The notes under the pieces were generated by a model. It saw nothing but the letters and a program-made list of their open reading frames with translations. It made no database searches and was not told the DNA's origin. Both the position numbers and the translations under genes were made by a program. Shown piece by piece: positions 22,175 to 37,100 of a stretch of DNA of 60,000 nt; the first letter of the stretch is position 1, and every line of letters starts with the position of its first letter. The stretch comes from Apostichopus japonicus (taxonomy: Eukaryota > Echinodermata > Holothuroidea > Aspidochirotida > Stichopodidae): assembly GCF_037975245.1 (NCBI RefSeq), contig NC_092572.1:14204269-14264268 (forward strand), in the 5' to 3' direction.

Positions 22175-25100
22175 GTAAGCTGTTGATTTCTTCAAAGATA
22201 ACATCTTTTGAATGTGCATTTGTCTTGAACGTCGCTCAATAGGGTTAAATGCAAAGCATTTATTTCAATTAATTTCATTATCTATTTTTTTAGTTCGATC
22301 ATGATTAACTTGGCCTATACGTATATTGGATAATATCACGAATATTAATCGAATGATTAAACCGATTCACACTGAGATTACAGTAACTACCGTAAATCTT
22401 AAAGTTTTTTGCCCCCTTAGAGACTAGACCGTGATGATAAATCGGTAGCATGTGTTATAAAGATTACAGTAAGAACGGATGATATATGCAGTCCAAACAA
22501 ATGCATTAATTTCATTTCAGTAGTTTTTAAACAAATTCTAAAAGGAATATAGCCAGCAAAATCGTAGATGCACAACTCTATGCAGTATATTCAGTTTAGA
22601 TTAAGATGAATGTACCAGGATTTTTATTGACACACTAAAAAAAGTGTCCCCCCAGTGGAGATGTTTGCACCCCCCCTCCAAAAAAAAAGAAGTTCCCTCA
22701 AGGTTCAGTTACTAATTTCTACAAAACTGGATACTTCTGATATATTTCCAGAACAATGTCAACATTTCTTCTTGTTATAATTTTTACCCAATGTTTTGTG
22801 TTAAATCTTATATATTGCTCCCATGAACATCACATTGACCTCTAGACCCTAGACAATACAATAAGGACTCTTGACCTATACAATACAATAACGTATCGGC
22901 TTCTATAGGAAAAGGGAGTGTGAAGAAAAATTGTACATATGAATGGACTTACGTCAATTCAGAGATTCTCGCATTACAATAATGTGATATTACACTCATC
23001 ACATCAGACGAAAAAACCAGCCTAATCTATATGTGAAAAGAAAATCAATGCGACGTTGTGCTTGGTTGTTACAACACTCGTAAAACTGCTAACTTCATAT
23101 TTTGATGACAATTTAGGCTCGTTTTAATGAGTTACAAACTCGTTTCGTATATTTGTTTGACTACAAAATCAAATAGAGCACTGTGCAAAAATATGAACAG
23201 CAATGAGGGAAGTTAAACTCAACCCTCCCCCCCCCCAAAAAAAAAAAAAAAACAGAGGGTCTTGTCAAAGAGTTTTTAAATTAAAAAAAAAGTCATAGTC
23301 ATACACAGAAAAAACAATGATTAGGAATTAGGGAAAGTAAACAAAGCAAAACTAAAAGTATGAAATAATGCGAATCCCGACAACAATACCCCACCTACCA
23401 TCACAAACCCTACCACCGATCAACCCGAGCTACCCCCAGCTCTACCCACGATCAACCCGAGAACCGCCTTCTTCCTCTACAGATACAAACTGATAGAGCA
23501 TTGAAGTAGAAAGCTATACAATTTTACATGTTTAATAACACCCATAGAGTTTAGGGTATTAACGAGAAGAAATTTAGCCACATTTGAAGATGCTACGATG
23601 GCCAAACTTGGAAGTTGATAATGTCAACTTCTTCTTATCTAATTTTTCAAGTTTGACCATCTTCCCTCAGTTTTTAAGATATGCGATTTGTTAATCGGAA
23701 TGTAAACTGTTCAAATCAAAACCTTCGACCTGATCCTTGAAATTGCGTCTGCCTCCCCTCCCCCCCTATTCCAACAGAAGATAAAACATTATTTTTTTTA
23801 GTAATATATTGCATACTAATTAACTATAGAACTAAGTTATTGTTTGAAAGTGCCCCAGACAGCATGATTTCATAAGAAGAACTTTTCCAGATTCCCTACT
23901 TAAAGAAGAGTTTACTGCAATAATATAATGATCACCCAGTTTTCTTCATAAAATCGTTGATCCGTCGGTGATAGTGTGTAATATAATCACGCTGGTGATA
24001 TCCCTTGTTTTGAACTGCACCCATAAACCCCTCCCTCGCCCAAGACCCTCAACTTCTGAATTCTTCAAAAAGGCTCTGCTTAGTACCATATTTCTATAGC
24101 TAATGATCCACGCTTCAATGCACAGTTTCTTTGCACAGTAGTGTTTTCAACAATATCACATTGCGTTTTCATATTACTTGGGTTTGAGTTAAATAATTAA
24201 TTGTTTTTGTATGCATACCAGCAAGCAATGATGACTAAATAAAAGTCGCATCGTTCAGAAAAAGCAGTTGAAATAAAGCATCTGAATCATGTTTTCAAAA
24301 CCCAAATAAAACTTTTACATTCATTTAATCTAGTTCAAACAGCTCTTGCAAACTGGCCAGTATTCTCCATCGAGAAAGGTGGAACAGCAGTGGTGCCGTG
24401 TGTACCAAAAGGCGACGAGACGGCTTACTTCTGGAGTAAAGGAGAAGATTTTGCAACTAGCCAGAGCGTAGCATCAAGAGTGCTTGGCATCCCTAGCTCT
24501 GATTTGGAGAAATATTCAGTGAATGAGAATGGTAGTCTCGTCATTTACAATGTAACCCTAGCAGAAGGGGGAAGATATCATTGCAGAATTGTATCAGAAA
24601 ATACCAACTGTCGCGGGGCTGTGACAATTGAGGTCACAATTGAGGTGAATGGTAAGTGCAGGTGTAAATCGTGTGTACTGTGTACCACACTTATGTTACT
24701 TTTTAGTAAATCTTAAAAACATGCTTGGAAATATATTTCTATGTACGCAATGACCATCATATCAAATGTTGTAAATAAATCATCCCTAATTCTTACCCTA
24801 AACTGACTGTTGGTTGCAAGGAGAATGCTCACCAAGCAATGTGATTGGTAGTGTATATATTTAAAAACTATTTACGATTATTTATGGGCTCTAACTGGTT
24901 GTTACGTAAGTGTTGGGTGACACCTTCAGTATTTCGTATTTTCGAAAATTGCAAACAAACCTTCCATCATGATTTCTGTTGCATTTGTTATGTTCTTACA
25001 TATACTGTTTTTCAGATTTCACGTTCGGAATCGAACAGTGTGAACCAAGTGAAAGTTGCACTCTTCAAGTGGAGCCCTCTAAGGAAACAAAATATGTCTA

Positions 25101-28100
25101 TTTGCCCAACTGTTTATCCGGCCATGCACCGATTCATGCAGCCAAACAACTGACTTTTTACTTGTTTGTATTTTCAGTTAATGTAAACGTGTATATCATA
25201 TGTTGTCTATTTATGGTTCTTAATGCAATGAGTCGATCGAACATTTTTTTTTTCTTCAGATAAATCATCAGCCAGATGGATCGTCCCGCTCGTTCTGCTT
25301 ATACTTGAAACCGTCTTTACTGTTTTCCTTCTGATCTATATATACGGTATGTAAAATACACTACCAAAATTTACAAACACCTTTCACGATTGTCGTTTTT
25401 ACTAACTAATTTGCATGTTATTTCTTAATTTTAGAAAAAAGGGGAAAGTATGCACAAAAGAACAAAAGGTAAGACTTCTTTTATTGCAGTTCTCAATAAC
25501 AACGATTCAACACAGTATTCAAGTTGTTCAAGTGTTTTTAGTCAAACATGAAACGTAATGTCATCAAAAAAAATAAAATTTAATTCAGTTTCGTTGGTTG
25601 GACAAAACGATGGTATTATTCAATATAATGCATTAGTTTAATTCATATGCTTTTTTAAGTTTAAGAAATTAGAAGCGTGTTTATATCACTTTATACAAGT
25701 ACCAATATAAAGGATCAAATATAGATATTAAGCTATCACTGGTTTACAGCAACGCAGTTTGGGCAGTAATGTCATTGTGTGAACGGTTAGACTTATTACA
25801 AGCAATCATTTTTGGTTCAGCAACGATATCCTTATAATTAGGGGATAAATACGAGGGGAACCGGTCTTAAATTTGATTTGAGACCGATGATGACGTCATC
25901 GAGGAGGCTGAGCGGACCGAGGCGATAGCCGAGGTCCGCTGCCCTTCTCGATGACGTCATCAGAGGTCTCAAATCAAATTTAAGACCGGGTACCCTCGTT
26001 TTTATCCCCATTCATAAATGACCCTCATAAATGTTAGAAAACGGCATTTTTTCGCTAATTTTTGCTGATCTGTATTTAATTCTCCTTATGCCTCCCTTGA
26101 TCTTTTTCCTGAATGACGTAATAGTCACCTCATGTAAAACAGCATTTTCTTCCGACGAACATTAATAGTGAAAAAATACGAATGAAGCAGTATCGTTTGG
26201 TCTTAAATTCAGGTACTTTAATCAATTCAAACACTCAAAAATGGATGGAAATGACAATTAAATAAGAACAAATGAACAAATTTCTAAAGATAACATTTTA
26301 AAACTTATTTTTGACCTACCAGGTCAAATTGCGCAATAAACAGATGCTGAGTTGTGTGTGTTCTGAAAAGTCCGTAAACGCTACAACAGTTAGGCTATAG
26401 CAACGTTGCCTGTTGCTAACATTCTTTTGAGTAGAACTCGTCTATCCCTATTCGGTAGATGAACCGTTCAAATAAACGTTTACTGGGCCTGAGAATGAGC
26501 AGTTTTTGAAGAGGTTCCGAGCCCCATTGTGTGATTGTTCGACAGGTTTGGACTTGTAGTAACCGCAGTGTTATTGCGAGTCTGAAAGATCGCTAGGCCT
26601 AGTCCCTGGTCAGTCATGTCGTTACTGCTAGAATTAGTAGTAGGCCTAGTGCTTACGTTATTGCTATGCTTAGCGACAAGGTTTCTACTGTTACTAGTGT
26701 CAACATTGGACGCTTTACGCTTCGGTTCTTCGTTGAAGCACCTTGATAAGGTTGCTGACATTGATTCTAGCTCAAAATTAAGCTCAAAATTAATCCCTAA
26801 GTCATTCATGTTACTCGAAGTATTTAGCTGGATGATTTAAGAAGTACGTACAGTGTGTATTGAGACTCGGTGTGTGTGAAAACATATACAGTACTAGTAC
26901 TACTGCTGTAACTAATTGCAAGTAGGCTATATATACTGTACAGTATTCTTTTGCAATTTGAAACATTTCTTTGCATATACTCATGGCAATGTACACCATG
27001 TCTTCATTTCTTTTAATTATGACTTCATGATTGCCACGGCAACAAGCCAGTGTTTGTCTAACATTTCGATCCTGAAGCAATTCTCCTCTCTATACACTCG
27101 ACCAGTCTCGAATCGCATTCGAGACTGGTCCAGTATACAGAAAGTTGGTTTAGGCATTTATGAATAATGGATAAACCAAAACAGCTGCTTTCCTGACTGA
27201 GATGGAAAAGTTAAAAAAAATTTTTTTCCATTATGCAGATTCAACATCACGACTGTTGAACAGCAACAGCTACTTCAGGTTTGTCGATAAGTTAACATAA
27301 ACGTTTACACAATTTAAAGGTTTTAAGTCATGAATTTTGTAGCATTTGTTCTTCTCAGAAGCACATTACATAGTGGATCGCTTTTAATTTTTAACCAATA
27401 TCATAGATACCATGTTCATTTCCTTTCGAATCATTTTGTATGACCTCACGTGACATGATAACGTCATGATCACATGGGTTCAAGTTGGTTGTTATGCAAT
27501 TGGTGTCGATAGTGGATCAAGTTATTTGGTATTTCGCGTCAAGGCTCGAACCTAGGTTATTTTTTTTTAAAGGGATGGTATCGAATTTGTAACAACACTT
27601 TGTTACATCTCTTATTCTAAGATTCAATATTTCAATATTTTGTTCATTTTGACAAATGCTATAATCCATATTATGCCTATGTTATTCATTGCGCTATGAT
27701 GAAAAGCGTAAGTAATCAGATAATTGAATATGTGTAATCTTTATATGGCATTTTGCCATCTGCAGAACTAACAAATCAGTAACTTTAGGATATATGATGA
27801 GCACCCAAATCAATGAAAATGAAAGATCTATTTATTTTTTGTGCTTTGAGAAACGATGACTACGGGATACATGATTCAAATTATGATTTAATTGAACACG
27901 TTTACTCAGGTTCTGACCTAAGTGGTTCACAACGGCCTAATTAAACATCAATAAACCTTGCATTTTAACGAAAGAAATAATCGAAAATAAAACTAGTACA
28001 GTATCAAAAACGTTTAGCATTGGTGTTTGATCTGAGAAAAAAATGAAACGTAGGTAACATTTTTGTAAACTTTATGCAATGATGGGTAAAGAAATATTAA

Positions 28101-31100
28101 CAACAGATATTAACAGTCATTACCGATTAAAACAAAACTAAAAGTTTTTAGGTAGGAAACAAATGTCAACCGTGTACAGTAATAAATAATAGTTAGTGGC
28201 TTCATTAACTTATGAATGAAACTTTACAAAACAATTTTAGAAGGAAAAGTAAAATCCAAATATCGTCAATTATATTCATACAATTATGACTTTTAATTAT
28301 TAAATGTAAATCAAATCAATCAGGAAAAGAATGGTTATAACAATGTTACACTAGGAGGTTACAGGAAGTGCGTACAGAAAACGATGGAACATTACTTAAT
28401 TTCTTCACTGTTGGACGTCGAAAGACGAAATTAATAACAATACAGCCAACAACTGAAATAAAAGAGTAACAGAAGCAATAACAATGTCTATATTTACACA
28501 TAAATGCGTCTAAGTATGTTTCTCTACCAAAAATGTGAATTTCAATAGTATCACGAATGATAGAAATAACAAATAAGATTAATGAATGAATTAGAGGCAA
28601 CATCCATGATAATATGTTATCACAGCATGGCGAGTGAAGTGAAACATCAGTGACCGAACGAAAGGTTAGACGAAGCGACCAAGATTTTAACAGATTTCTT
28701 CCACTATTTATCAATGTTCAAAGAAAACAATCGAATTTAAAATCTCCCCTACGCTAATGAAAATCTCCAGCAGTTATATTCGATTTAAAGAGGCCATGAC
28801 ATGAATATCTAACTAATCGAGAGTAACTTCCTCTGAATCTATGAGAAAATTTATGTTCAAAACTATTCTCATTACCTTCAAAACCTCAAGGACTAATTAG
28901 AAATTATCGTTTTAATATTTGCATCCGAAAACTGAACTCTGAAAAATGTGACTTCAAAACAAGACAACCATGACGTCACATTAGGAACACAAGTGCCAAG
29001 CACAGACATTTGTCGGATGTGCGACGATCATACCGTCACACATACAGGCACATTTACACTGAGAACAACCACTTTATTACGCTATATCGTTAGAAATTCC
29101 AAGTTGCTTTTACAACATGATGTCAAGTATCCGAGAAAAATGCCGGTCCGTTGTGTTGTTGGGGGCTGCAGAAATGTCATAACCCACGCAATCAGCCTTC
29201 ATCGATGGCCGAAGGACGAAAAAAAGGCGATTATCACCATGTTAGTGCAGAACACCAGCGCCGATTTCACTTTAATTTCACTTATGCCTGTAAACAGCTC
29301 CGTATGTAGCGAACACTTAACGGAAGCAGACTACGATCCCTCCTTTCTACTGAAATATAACTAATGGGCTTTAACGGGTCGACATAAACGAGTCGTTCTT
29401 CCTGGCAAGTAATCCACATTAAAAACTCCGAAGACCTGCAGATCGGGAACAGGAAACCTCCAGTGGGACAAGTGGCGATCCTTTGGAGGAAGCCCCGGCC
29501 GAACACTAGTACTAGTATAGTACCAGTTTTAGCGTAACTACACTGTAGTCGCAATAGACGAAGAGTTATTGCTGTATCATCTAAATTAACCTCCCCCACC
29601 TCATTTCCCCATTGTGTAGCAATAAGCTATGAGGCAAGCGACATAAGGGATGGGTTGCATCGACTTGTGAAAAATGTCAGTGCCCCAGTTTATTTCTGGA
29701 CCATGCTGGGTCAGTTTGTTATGACAATAATATTTCTTATTCGTCTTCTAGGAAACCATTTGGTGTTTGGGAGGCAGTGGTGTGATACGGATGGGTCAAA
29801 AGAAGTAGTTAAAAAGATTATATTCCACAGGGTGTTTAAATCTTACAGAGATTTATTTTGAAACAGTCACAGAGACAACGTAGTTAAAATCTTAAATCAT
29901 TGAACAAAGTTTATTCAATATCAGTTCTAGACAGTCATTCTGGACAATCTGAACAAGCCTGTGACTGAACCAACATTAACAACAATCAATGTATTGTATG
30001 ACATAAAAATAAAACTGTACTTTCCAAAGACAATATCATTCTTAAATAACACTGATGTAATACGTGACATCACAGGAGGTTTAAAGAAAAACAACTTATA
30101 TGAAATTTATGGCTTTAAGCCTGCAAAACAGATGCTTGTCCATCGCCATCAGTCGTTGTTGTGACGAATTAATTAGAATAAATCAGAAGCAAATAGAATA
30201 AAGGGTAATTTAAAACAAGAAACACTGCACGACGCAACTCACATGCAACAAAGTTACCCTCACACGGCCACACGTACAACACTGACGTGCAGCGTGAAAC
30301 ACAGCATCACATGCATTAAAACAATCTGAGACCGAAGAAACAAAGTCTAAACATTCAAGAGTTCTGCTGCCTCCATTGGTCTTTATTATGACTTTCTTTC
30401 AAATATCATTGGAGAAATGGATATTTTGGCTTCCTGATTACAGGTACGAAGCAAACAAGTCTTGGAGGTAAATGCTCCTAAAATGGTCAACCCCGTTCAC
30501 CTATGCACATATTACATGACATCACGGTCATGCCAATACATTTGTCCTAATGCTTCAAAACATGCCTTTTCTTTTCATTGTTGATGTTGGGTCTTGAAAA
30601 TGACCACTTCATCCTTAATTTAAAGTCTTGAAGTTCAATATATCAACACTGAGGGAACCCTGACGCATTGATAATTCAACGCGATCGTAGAATATGGAAG
30701 GTGCTTCTGGAGGGATTTCTCAACCAAGGTTTCCTGTACAATTGAGTTTTCTCCTGGCAACTTGAATCCAGTGTACTGACCATGACTGGAAACTTATTTC
30801 TGATCATTTGGACTGCCCATAATGGTAGCACAATACTGACGTGTCTTGCTAGGAACCCCCAGCACAATTGAACCCGTTGACGGTAGGCTATGTATCTGTA
30901 CTGCCTGAATTGTTGTTTACGAAAGTTCAAATGTATTAATATGGGCCCATGATGTCCACAATAACAAGCAGTGATACAATGTACAATTATGGTTAACTTT
31001 GTTGTGAATTTATACCTTCCAGTTTTTCATTCTTCTTTAGTTATAACTCCAGGCCGAAGTAATAGCCTAATAGAGAGTACAAAAAGACACATATGCCTAC

Positions 31101-34100
31101 CTAACATGGCTGCATAATAAGTTTACATCCCAGAGCCAAACTTTCAGTAATCAACCAACCCTGCTAGTAGCAGTACAACGCATCATATTATACATGTATG
31201 ATGTACTCTAAATAGCAGCACCGGGGTAGTAAAATACATAGCCAACACATTGTACATATGGGTTGTAACAATTCTATGGTTGTCAGTCATCGTAACACAA
31301 CGCACAATACAGTTTAGGCAGTTCCGCGAATTCCAGCGACACATCTTAGAATGGACTGGCTTTTTCAAAATATTTTTCTTCGTTACATAATTTTTCACAC
31401 GATGTATGTTCCTTACAATAGTTCCGAATGGTATTCGTCTTCGATATGTTGTGCAGCTTCAATTTCGGCTCGTTTCACAGACTCGAACTGATACGGTTCT
31501 TTGAATAACAATAACACCTCAGATCCTCCCTCAATGCAATGCTGTTCGGTTCAATATGGGCATGATCATCGCCTTCTCTCTCTGCTTCGAATATGAGAAA
31601 GGGCACTCTAATTCTAGCCCAATTTCACTGCCTGGTGAAGAACCACTATCAACTTGAACTTCGGTTGCCGCATTTGGTTCTTAATCTGCCATTCCATGGG
31701 AACTTTAGATTTGATTTCGCACTGACTTGTTACCGATTTTTGGAAGTTGAAATGTTCGTGTCATGGCCACTTTAAGGCATGATCCATACAAGACAAGATG
31801 CTCGTGGACCACTGCCTTCTTTAATTCCTATTTGCTAAAGCATATTCTCAGTTTTACATTTTGTGAAGGTGAAATGAAAGAGGAGAAGTGCAAAATAATA
31901 AACTGATATTGTGCTTGGTACACAGTGTTTCATGTAATGTTATTCCAACTTGTAGTGAAAACCAAACATGATATTTATTTGTTAAATTACCAATTAAGGA
32001 ATTTGTCAAAATACATTAGAAGATTAATGAAAAGATTGCAGAACGGACACGAAAAGGCGATTTGAATAATATCAATAGTTTTTTGGGGGGTTGTTTCTTG
32101 TGAATTTTCTTTACGTAAATATTTTGTAACGAAATATTTGTTACATATAACTTAAATGAAACAAAGAAGTAATAAAAAGACCTTACAGTTTTTCATTATT
32201 AAAATTAATTCAAGAAATAAATATATCGAACAAAATAAATTATGCAAATCAAGTTGATCGAGTTAGTACTAGTACACATGCGGTCCTTTCTTGTTGAAAC
32301 ACTCACGATTTACTTAATATTTTATCGAAATATAGTTATAGACGCTCAGAACATATCATTTAAAGTGCAAGGAATGGATTGGATACTGCAATTGCTCATA
32401 TTAAACGTGACACTACGTTATCAGAGAAACGGTTGTTTAAAGAATGCAATAATAATGATTACAATTAAATATCCATTGGTACATATATTAAAATGAAATT
32501 GAAAAGCGTTGCTTGAAGAGTTCACTTATTTTTCATTTGACGATTGAAAGGTTAATGTTTTTTTTATACTAGATGCCTATGTAATAAATCTCATTTAGAA
32601 GGAACTAATATTGTATTATTGGCTTCTAAATAGCAAAAAGGCGGAGAACTTAAAAAGCTTCAAGACGAATTAAAAGTAAGTATGACAAAGCTGTGATGAA
32701 TTCATAGGACAAAATAATTAACTGAACTATTTTGTTTTGGCTGAATAAACTTTGAATTCCATTCTTGATGATTGAACTTACATACAACATCTATACAATG
32801 GCAATGAATATTTTTATAATTATTACTGATTTAAGAGGTAAATCCCACTAAACTGTTGTAAGATTTAATCATTCTTTTTAAAACATTTTTTAATTATATT
32901 AAGTCTGAAAGATTGGGTGTCAATTTATTTATTGTAAGAATAACCGATTAGCTGTACCATAATTTATAAAATGAATGTGGTTAGATAAAAGAGTAAGGCT
33001 AGGCATTATTAGAGTTTCTGTATTATCAGCTAAACCATGATGATATATAAATTATTGCATTTTGAATCTACGGCTTTAAATGTATTCTTTCAATTATGGA
33101 ATACATGTATGAAGTGTTAATATTTTGTTCATATTTGTTCCTATAACTACGAGTAGGATACAAATATAGCACTGGATCTGACGACGAAGAATATGACATT
33201 AACGGTTTTTATTCTCTAAAAACTTATTTGAGGAATGCAAGAAGTCAACTAAAATTAATCACAAGAATAAAAATAACACACGATCTCCCTATTTCTTGTG
33301 TTTCAAGAACCATGAAATAAACCCCTGCATGTGTAAATTAGTTATATTTTTGTTTATAGTATAGTTTAATTGTATCGGATAAGTTTCAAAACGTTGTTTC
33401 TAGATATTGATTTAATCAAACTTAGTTGAAACGATTGGAGGTGACGTTATTCACTACAAGGATGACCGATTAGCTATACCATAATTTATGAAAATGAATG
33501 TGGTTAGATGAAAGAAAAGGCTTGGCATTATAAAAGTTTCTGTATAAGCAGATTTTTAAAAAAGATATATAAAATATTGCAAATTGTGTCAATGGCTTTT
33601 CATGTTTTCTGCAAGTAATTGCAATGTATAAAGTGTTTATGTTTTGTTTATATTCGTTCCTATAACTATGAATAGTACGCAAATATAGCACTCGAAGCTG
33701 TTAAGAAAGATCTGACGACTGAGAATATGACACTAAAGGTAAATATTTTTTAATAACTTATTTGAAGAATTCAATGAGGCAACTTAAATTAATCACGAGA
33801 ATACGAATGAAGCAGGATCTCCATATTTCTTGTATTTTAAGCACCGTGAAAGCAAACCCATCAATGTGTAAATCGATTATATTTTTTTTAAAGTTATTTA
33901 CTCATACGGCCATGAGTCTAATATTATCGGAAACGTTTCCAAACGTTCTTTCTAGATATTTCCTTATTCAAATTAAATTGGAACAATTGGAGGTGACGTT
34001 TTGCAATACAAGAATAACCGATAAGCTATACAATAATTTATGAAAAGGAATGTAGTTAGATAAAAGAGTAAGGCTTAGCATTATTAAAGTTTCTGTATAA

Positions 34101-37100
34101 GCAGCTATATCATGAAGATATATAAATTATTGCAAATTGTGTTTATGGCTTCATATGTATTCCTATATTTGTTGAAAACATGTTGAAAGTATTTATGTTT
34201 TGTTCATATTCGTTCCTATAACTACGCGTAGACAGCAAATGGAATACTCAAAAAGGCTCAGGAAGATCTGACGGCGAAGAATAAGACACTAACGGTATTT
34301 ATTCTCTAATAACTTATTTGAAGAATGCAAAAAGTCAATATAAATTAATCACAATAATACAAATGACACAGGATCTCCATATTTCTTGTATTTCAATATC
34401 CATGAAACAAACCCGTGCATGATATTTTTTGTTAATAGTATATAACGCATACTTGCCGAAGATTTAATTGTATCGGATAAGTTTCCAAACGTTATTATTA
34501 TAAATTTCCTTAATCACAATAAGTTGGAACGATTGGAGGTGACGTTATGCACTAAAAGAATAACCGATTAGCTATACCATGATTTATGAAAATGAATGTG
34601 GTAAGATACTAGAGTAAGGCTATGCATTATTAAGTTTTTGTATAAACAGCTATATCATGAAGATATATAAATTATTGCAAATTGTGTTTATGGCTTCATA
34701 TGTATTCATATATTTGTTGAAAACATGTTGAAAGTATTTATGTTTTGTTCATATTCGATCCTATAACTACGCGTAGACAGCAAATGGAATACTCAAAAAG
34801 GCTCAGGAAGATCTGACGGCGAAGAATAAGACACTAACGGTATTTATTCTCTAATAACTTATTTGAAGAATGCAAAAGTCAATTTAAATAATCACAATAA
34901 TACAAATGACACGTGATCTCCATATTTCTTGTATTTCAATATCCATGAAACAAACCCGTGCATGATATTTTTGTTAATAGTATATAACGCATACTTTCCA
35001 AAGGTTTAATTGTATCGGATAAGTTTCCAAACGTTATTATGATATATTTTCTTAATCACAATAAGTTGGAACGATTGGAGGTGACGTTATGCACTAAAAG
35101 AATAACCGATTAGCTATACCATGATTTATGAAAATGAATGTGGTAAGATACTAGAGTAAGGCTATGCATTATTAAAGTTTCTGTATAAGCAGCTATATCA
35201 TGAAGGTATATACATTATTGCGAATAGTGTCTATAGCCTTAAATGTATTCATCCACTTTGGGAATACATGTATAAAGTATTTAAGTTTTGTTTAAATTCG
35301 TTCCTATAACTACGCGTAGGAAGCAAATGGAGAACTCAAAAATGTTAGGGATTTTCTGACGGCGAAGAATACGACACTAACGGTATTTATTCTCTAATAA
35401 CTTATTTGAAGAATGCAAAAAGTCAATTTATATATTTACAATAATATAAAGGACACATGATCTCCATATTTCTTGTATTTCATGATCCATGAAACAAACC
35501 AATGCATGTGGAAATTAGTTATATTTTTGTTTATAGTATAAAACGCATACTTGTCGAAGATTTAATTGTATCGGATAAGTTTCCAAACGTTATTATTATA
35601 TATTTCCTTAATCACAATAAGTTGGAACGATTGGAGGTGACGTTATGCACTAAAAGAACAACCGATTAGCTTTACCATGATTTATGAAAATGAATGTGGT
35701 AAGATAAAAGAGTAAGGCTATGCATTATTACGTTTTGTATAAGCAGCTATATCATGAAGATATATAAATTATTGCAAATTGTGTTTATGAATTCATATGT
35801 ATTCTTATATTTGTTGAAAACATGTTGAAAGTATTTATGTTTTGTTCATATTCGATCCTATAACTACGCGTAGATAGTAAATGGAGTACTCGAAAAGGCT
35901 CAGGAAGATCTGACGGCGAAGAATAAGACACTAACGGTATTTATTCTCCAATTACTTATTTGAAGAATGCAAAAAGTCAATATAAATTAATCACAATAAT
36001 ACAAATGACACAGGATCTCCATATTTCTTGTATTTCAATATCCATGAAACAAACCCGTGCATGATATTTTTGTTAATATTATATAACGCATACTTTCCAA
36101 AGGTTTAATTGTATCGGATAAGTTTCCAAACGATATTATTATATATTTTCTTAATCACAATAAGTTGGAACGATTGGAGGTGACGTTATACACTAAAAGA
36201 ATAACCGATTAGCTTTACCATGATTTATGAAAATGAATGTGGTAAGATAAAAGAGTAAGGCTATGCGTTATTAAGTTTTTGTATAAGCAGCTATATCATG
36301 AAGATATATAAATTATTGCAAATTGTGTTCATGGATTCATATGTATTCCTATATTTGTTGAAAACATGTTGAAAGTATTTATTTTTTGTTCATATTCGAT
36401 CCTATAACTACGCGTAGACAGCAAATGTAGAACTCAAGAAGGCTCAGAAAGCTCTGACGGCGAAGAATAAGACACTAACGGTATTTATTCTCTAATAACT
36501 TATTTGAAGAATGCAAAAAGTCAATATAAATTAATCACAATAATACAAATGACACAGGATCGCCATATTTCTTGTATTTCAATATCCATGAAACAAACCC
36601 GTGCATGATATTTTTTGTTAATAGTATATAACGCATACTTGCCGAAGATTTAATTGTATCGGATAAGTTTCCAAACGTTATTATTATATATTTCCTTAAT
36701 CACAAGAAGTTGGAACGATTGGAGGTGACGTTATGCACTAAAAGAATAACCGATTAGCTATACCATGATTTATGAAAATGAATATGGTAAGATAAAAGAG
36801 TAAGGCTATGCATTATTAAGTTTTTGTATAAACAGCTATATCATGAACATATATAAATTATTGCAAATTGTGTTTATGGCTTCATATTTATTCTGATATT
36901 TGTTGAAAACATGTTGAAAGTATTTATGTTTTGTTCGTATTCGATCCTATAACTACGCGTAGACAGCAAATGGAGTACTCAAAAATGCTCAGGAAGATCT
37001 GACGGCGAAGAATAAGACACTAACGGTATTTATTCTCTAATTACTTATTTGAAGAATGCAAAAGGTCAATATAATTTAATCACAATAATACATATGACAC

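Noticed and set aside
24845-25153. Open frame overlapping the truncated Ig exon in another frame
   Set aside because: No Ig-like pattern or splice-phase fit; shadow of the 25016 exon.
28785-31775. Calling the insertion a complete P element
   Set aside because: Only the THAP module and inverted ends are visible; no catalytic domain and no clear 8-bp target duplication.
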